Assembly: GCA_947627805.1 (NCBI GenBank) | Contig: CANQXB010000058.1 | Coordinates: 1-6,473, forward strand | Source: an uncultured Bacilli bacterium | GTDB lineage: Bacteria > Bacillota_I > Bacilli_A > RF39 > UBA660 | Direction of reading: 5' to 3' | DNA: 6,473 nucleotides | Part shown: in pieces, positions 6,257 through 6,473 of the stretch | How the letters are laid out: each line of letters begins with the position of its first letter | How positions within the stretch are numbered: position 1 is the stretch's first letter | Made by a program: the position numbers and the translations under genes | Notes under the pieces: model-generated | Databases searched by the model: none | What the model was told of the DNA's origin: nothing | Seen by the model: only the letters and a program-made list of their open reading frames with translations

Positions 6257-6360
6257 TAATATAAAAACTGGCAGTGCTTATATGACTGAGTTAAAACATA
6301 ACTCTTATATTCAAAAATTGAATAAATCATATAAGGCTTATATGCCAGTTTTTTATATTA
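6257..6360. terminator. Large inverted-repeat structure with an internal three-way junction; probable (bidirectional) terminator
   Basis: The outer arms 6257-6273 and 6343-6360 are complementary over 17 bp with one extra T; the core is ACTGGCA/TGCCAGT flanked by an A run and a T run. Inside, CTTATATGA (6277-6285) pairs with TCATATAAG (6327-6335). Within that lie two perfect hairpins: GAGTTA/TAACTC (6288-6293 with 6299-6304) and TATTCAA/TTGAATA (6308-6314 with 6318-6324). Linkers of 2, 3 and 2 bases make a clean three-way junction. The outer stem with its six T (6349-6354) is well placed to end the unknown gene, but the inner folding is not needed for that. All pairs are Watson-Crick, so strand cannot be assigned. 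Confidence 0.65.
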
Positions 6361-6387
6361 AAACTCAAACTTTACGGGTTTGAGTTT
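6361..6387. terminator. Hairpin between the unknown gene and tRNA-Arg, likely tRNA terminator
   Basis: AAACTCAAAC (6361-6370) and GTTTGAGTTT (6378-6387) form a perfect 10-bp stem with a 7-base loop, starting 11 bases beyond the tRNA 3' end. On the - strand it is followed by only a short T run (four), so it is a weak to moderate terminator for the tRNA. The next structure (6257-6360) can back it up. Confidence 0.6.
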
Positions 6388-6398
6388 ATATTTTACGA

Positions 6399-6473
6399 TG
6401 GTGTCCCCGAGGTGATTCGAACACCTGACCGATCGCTTAGAAGGCGATTGCTCTATCCAGCTGAGCTACGGAG
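6399..6473 (-). tRNA. tRNA-Arg(UCU): tRNA-Arg (anticodon UCU), missing the first two bases at the right edge
   Basis: Read on the - strand, the parts are: acceptor 5' strand CTCCG (its first two bases, expected GT, lie outside); D arm GCTC/GAGC; anticodon stem ATCGC/GCGAT with loop CTTCTAA (6437-6443), giving anticodon TCT at 6439-6441; T arm AGGTG/CACCT with loop TTCGAAT; acceptor 3' strand CGGGGAC; discriminator A; and an encoded CCA (6399-6401). One acceptor pair is a G-U wobble. It reads AGA and AGG, the Arg codons expected to dominate in A+T-rich genomes. Confidence 0.97.

Noticed and set aside
6257..6360. Integron attC site or IS200/IS605 end
   Set aside because: The outer arms lack the conserved core of attC sites, there is no integrase or transposase gene, and no clear target duplication flanks the element.
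1..6473. Mycoplasma-type genetic code (TGA as Trp)
   Set aside because: All genes use TGG for Trp, and TGA serves as stop in two ATGA overlaps.
1..6473. CRISPR array, phage or defence system
   Set aside because: No regularly spaced direct repeats and no nuclease-helicase or phage-structural genes were seen; RecU here is the chromosomal type beside a penicillin-binding protein.

Overview
The window is a strongly A+T-rich stretch of bacterial chromosome. It carries seven protein genes (one cut by the left edge) and one tRNA gene (cut by the right edge). The organism looks like a low-GC, walled, Gram-positive-type bacterium. It has a bifunctional class A penicillin-binding protein, a VanY-type peptidoglycan carboxypeptidase, and RecU next to the penicillin-binding protein as in Bacilli. 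Trp is always encoded by TGG, and TGA ends two genes in ATGA stop/start overlaps, so the code is the standard one and not the Mycoplasma code. The flavin reductase-rubredoxin fusion points to an anaerobic or microaerobic life. An uncultured gut Bacilli/Erysipelotrichia- or RF39-like lineage would fit, but that placement is inference.

Left block (1-1347, + strand): three genes joined by two 4-base ATGA overlaps. They are the C-terminal histidine-phosphotransfer (Hpt) domain of a protein running off the left edge, a single-domain CheY-like receiver, and a flavin reductase-rubredoxin fusion. The first two could exchange phosphoryl groups. The third is an electron-transfer protein, so the block may link signalling to redox or oxygen handling. 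The operon promoter lies outside the window. A hairpin at 1355-1387 closes this operon and the convergent one.

Middle block (1386-5506, - strand, read right to left): a VanY-like D-Ala carboxypeptidase with its own promoter and terminator, then recU, then a class A penicillin-binding protein whose start lies inside the end of recU (14-base overlap). The block combines wall synthesis and crosslinking, trimming of stem peptides, and Holliday-junction resolution. The recU-penicillin-binding protein pairing is known from Bacillus.

Right block (5507-6473): a short divergent promoter region, then a 210-residue protein of unknown function on the + strand. After it come two consecutive inverted-repeat structures and a convergent tRNA-Arg(UCU) gene. 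The first structure (6257-6360) is far more elaborate than an ordinary terminator. It can fold as two coaxial stems capped by a clean three-way junction, and it holds three copies of CTTATATG, two direct and one inverted. This and the unknown protein are the least explained parts of the window. The rest is mostly recognisable chromosomal housekeeping, and I see no clear defence, CRISPR or transposase system.
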